Below, one piece after another: positions 62,440 through 64,000 of a DNA stretch of 64,000 nucleotides. The DNA comes from CAWCFV01 sp963794995 (GTDB taxonomy: Bacteria; Actinomycetota; Actinomycetes; JACCUZ01), in NCBI GenBank assembly GCA_963794995.1, contig CAWCFV010000002.1:1612001-1676000 (forward strand). Direction: 5' to 3'. Below the pieces are notes generated by a model that was not told where the DNA came from, made no database searches, and was given only the letters and a program-made list of their open reading frames with translations. Numbering within the stretch: the stretch's first letter is position 1; every line of letters starts with the position of its first letter. Position numbers and translations under genes: made by a program.

Positions 62440-63336
62440 ATGTCGGCACTGTCCTCCGCCCGGGCGCCCTCTGGCTGGCTGCGCCGGAGCGCACTCGTCG
62501 ACCACGCGGTCCGGACCCGACCGGAGCTCGCCCACACCGGCGACTTCCTGCTCTGGGTCGACGGCGACCTGGTCCGCGAGGAGCACTACCGGCCGGGCGG
62601 GCTGCGTGACGTCCTGAGCATCACCAAGACGGTGCTCGGCCTCCTCGTGGGCATCGCCGTGGCCGACGGCCGGGTCCGGGTCGATGACGAGGTGGAGCCC
62701 GGAGCCACCGTCGAGAACCTGCTCACGATGACGCGGGGCGCCGGGGACGACCTGGACGAGATCGACCGGGTGCTGGAGCTCCCCGGCGGGTGGCTGTCCG
62801 CGATCCGTGCGATGCCGCGGCTGCACCGGCCCGGCTCGGTGTTCGGCTACGACAACTGTGCCGCCCACCTGCTCGGCGCCCACGTTGCCGACCGGGCGGG
62901 CCGGACCCTGGAGGACCTCGCAGCCGACAGGCTGTTCGGCCCGCTCGGCGTCACCGACTGGGTGTGGCCGCGCGACCCTGAGGGCTACTGCTACGGCTTC
63001 GGCCACCTACGGCTCGCGCCCTCGGCGCTGCTGGCCCTGGGCCGGCTGATGCTCGACGACGGCCGGTCGCCGGACGGCCACCAGGTGGTGCCGGCCGCCT
63101 GGGTCCGGGGGATGACGACCGCGACCACCCCGGGCGGGCCACCCGAAGGGTGCCGCTACGGCCGTCTCACCTGGGTCGACGACCACGGCTTCTTCCTCGG
63201 CGGATGGGCCGGCCAGCACGTGACCGTGCTGCCGGCGCACCGGCTGGTCGCCGTCACCACCGGCCTGCCCGAGCTGCTGCCGGACGGCTGGGCCCCGGCC
63301 CGGACCGCCGTGCTCGAGCACCTCGTGGACACCTGA
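62440..63336 (+). CDS. Beta-lactamase-fold serine hydrolase
   Basis: A 298-residue class C/esterase-type enzyme. The SxxK motif is SITK (in VLSITKTVLG), YxN is GYDN, and the third element is GGWAGQ. No signal peptide, so it is probably a cytoplasmic esterase or peptidase, not an antibiotic-resistance enzyme. Shorter than many class C beta-lactamases (about 360). The start is set by leaderless geometry. Confidence 0.88.
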   Translation: MSALSSARAPSGWLRRSALVDHAVRTRPELAHTGDFLLWVDGDLVREEHYRPGGLRDVLSITKTVLGLLVGIAVADGRVRVDDEVEPGATVENLLTMTRGAGDDLDEIDRVLELPGGWLSAIRAMPRLHRPGSVFGYDNCAAHLLGAHVADRAGRTLEDLAADRLFGPLGVTDWVWPRDPEGYCYGFGHLRLAPSALLALGRLMLDDGRSPDGHQVVPAAWVRGMTTATTPGGPPEGCRYGRLTWVDDHGFFLGGWAGQHVTVLPAHRLVAVTTGLPELLPDGWAPARTAVLEHLVDT

Positions 63337-63385
63337 CCCGGCATCCCGGACCGCGGGTCACGGGTGACGGGTGACGGGTCAGCGC

Positions 63386-64000
63386 TCACCCGTGGACGAC
63401 CTGCCCGGCCACCCAGGTGGTCCGGGTGCGCAGGTCGGGGCCGAGCCACACGAGGTCGGCAGCCGCGCCCGGCTCGACGCGGCCGAGGTCAGGGCGGCCG
63501 ACGAGGTCGGCGGGGTGCGCGGTCGCCGCGGCCACGGCGACCGGGAGCGGGACCCCGAGACCGACGCAGGTCGCGACCGCCTCGTCGAGGCGCAGCACCG
63601 ACCCGGCGAGAGTGCCGTCAGCGCGCACCGGCGGACCGCCCTGCCCGACGACGACGGGACCGCCGCCGAGGTCGTACTCACCCGGCGGCATACCGGCCGC
63701 GGCCACGGCGTCGGTCACGAGGACGACCCGGCCCGGCGCCGCCGCGAACGCCAGCCGCACGACGTCACCCGCGACGTGGTGCAGGTCCACGATGAGACCG
63801 AGGGCGAGCCGTTCGTCGACCAACGCGGTGCCGACGACACCCGGCTCCCGGTGGTGCAGCGGGCGCTGCGCGTTGAACAGGTGCGTCACTGAGGTGGCAC
63901 CGGCCGCCACGGCCGCCCGCACCTGGGCGCCCGTCGCGTCGCTGTGCCCGATGCTCACGACGACGCCGGCCGCGACGAAGGCGCTGACGGCCGCCACCGC
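63386..64000 (-). CDS. nagA: N-acetylglucosamine-6-phosphate deacetylase (partial)
   Basis: The C-terminal 204 or so residues of NagA, cut by the window edge at its 5' side. VSIGHSDATGAQVRAAV, THLFNAQRPLHHREPG, VTDAVAAAGMPPGEY (catalytic Asp) and LRLDEAVATCVGLG match the amidohydrolase family. It removes acetate from GlcNAc-6-P to give glucosamine-6-P, linking cell-wall or chitin sugar recycling to glycolysis. The rest of the enzyme and any partners lie outside. Confidence 0.92.
   Translation of the reverse strand, partial: AVAAVSAFVAAGVVVSIGHSDATGAQVRAAVAAGATSVTHLFNAQRPLHHREPGVVGTALVDERLALGLIVDLHHVAGDVVRLAFAAAPGRVVLVTDAVAAAGMPPGEYDLGGGPVVVGQGGPPVRADGTLAGSVLRLDEAVATCVGLGVPLPVAVAAATAHPADLVGRPDLGRVEPGAAADLVWLGPDLRTRTTWVAGQVVHG

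Noticed and set aside
63355..63385. Short tandem GGGTGAC repeats as a CRISPR or regulatory array
   Set aside because: Only two or three imperfect 7-mers with no spacers; ordinary low-complexity sequence between convergent genes.

Overview
The window looks like a chromosomal segment from a very GC-rich actinobacterium, most plausibly a Nocardioidaceae-type organism. This is inferred from the strong G/C third-position bias, frequent GTG starts, many 1-8 bp stop/start overlaps, leaderless genes with a TAnnnT box 6-8 nt before the start codon, a WXG100 protein, a DUF3263 protein and a CIRCE-controlled solo groEL next to a cold-shock gene. I see no tRNA, rRNA, CRISPR array, integrase or transposase.

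Layout. 1-9 kb: a small hypothetical gene, a long imperfect palindrome, a WXG100 protein, then two giant FtsX/MacB-type permeases and two ABC ATPases in one coupled run. 9-14.5 kb: NUDIX hydrolase and M29 aminopeptidase, a secreted subtilisin-like protease (frameshifted) and a lipoprotein. 14.6-24.8 kb: housekeeping and stress genes: groEL with tandem CIRCE operators, a cold-shock protein, a threonine synthase behind a SAM riboswitch, a mini HExxH protein, trehalose synthesis (otsA/otsB), a LytR_C protein, DUF3263, a sugar nucleotidyltransferase, pirin and an Rrf2 regulator. 25-31 kb: phenylacetate degradation (paaABCDE on the minus strand; a PaaI thioesterase, a PaaJ-type thiolase and a MarR regulator on the plus strand). 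31-38 kb: an orphan peptide-type solute-binding lipoprotein, a DUF4188 protein, and an operon for the lower lysine/2-aminoadipate pathway (2-oxoadipate to D-2-hydroxyglutarate synthase, D-2-hydroxyglutarate dehydrogenase, AmaB-type dehydrogenase).

38-49 kb: a carbohydrate island: a ribose-type ABC importer, an Idh/MocA dehydrogenase, a cytoplasmic and a Tat-exported TIM-barrel isomerase, a ROK repressor and a ROK kinase. The sugar cannot be named from sequence. 48.8-51.2 kb: an RTX-repeat secreted protein and a divergent pair made of a chagasin-like inhibitor and a papain-like cysteine protease. 51.4-62.3 kb: one ten-gene operon with nearly every junction overlapping: GMC (cholesterol-oxidase-like) oxidoreductase, membrane metallophosphoesterase, alpha/beta hydrolase with Cys in the nucleophile elbow, acetoacetate-decarboxylase-like protein, two small membrane proteins, a patatin-like lipase, a multi-TM protein, a peptidoglycan-binding-domain protein and a further membrane protein, closed by a 13-bp terminator stem. 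I regard it as the best candidate for an undescribed system, probably lipid oxidation and hydrolysis at the envelope. The window ends with a beta-lactamase-fold serine hydrolase and a truncated nagA.

Five genes are interrupted by frameshifts, twelve in total. Every one is equivalent to a single extra base, and they are clustered. This points to local sequence error more than to gene decay.
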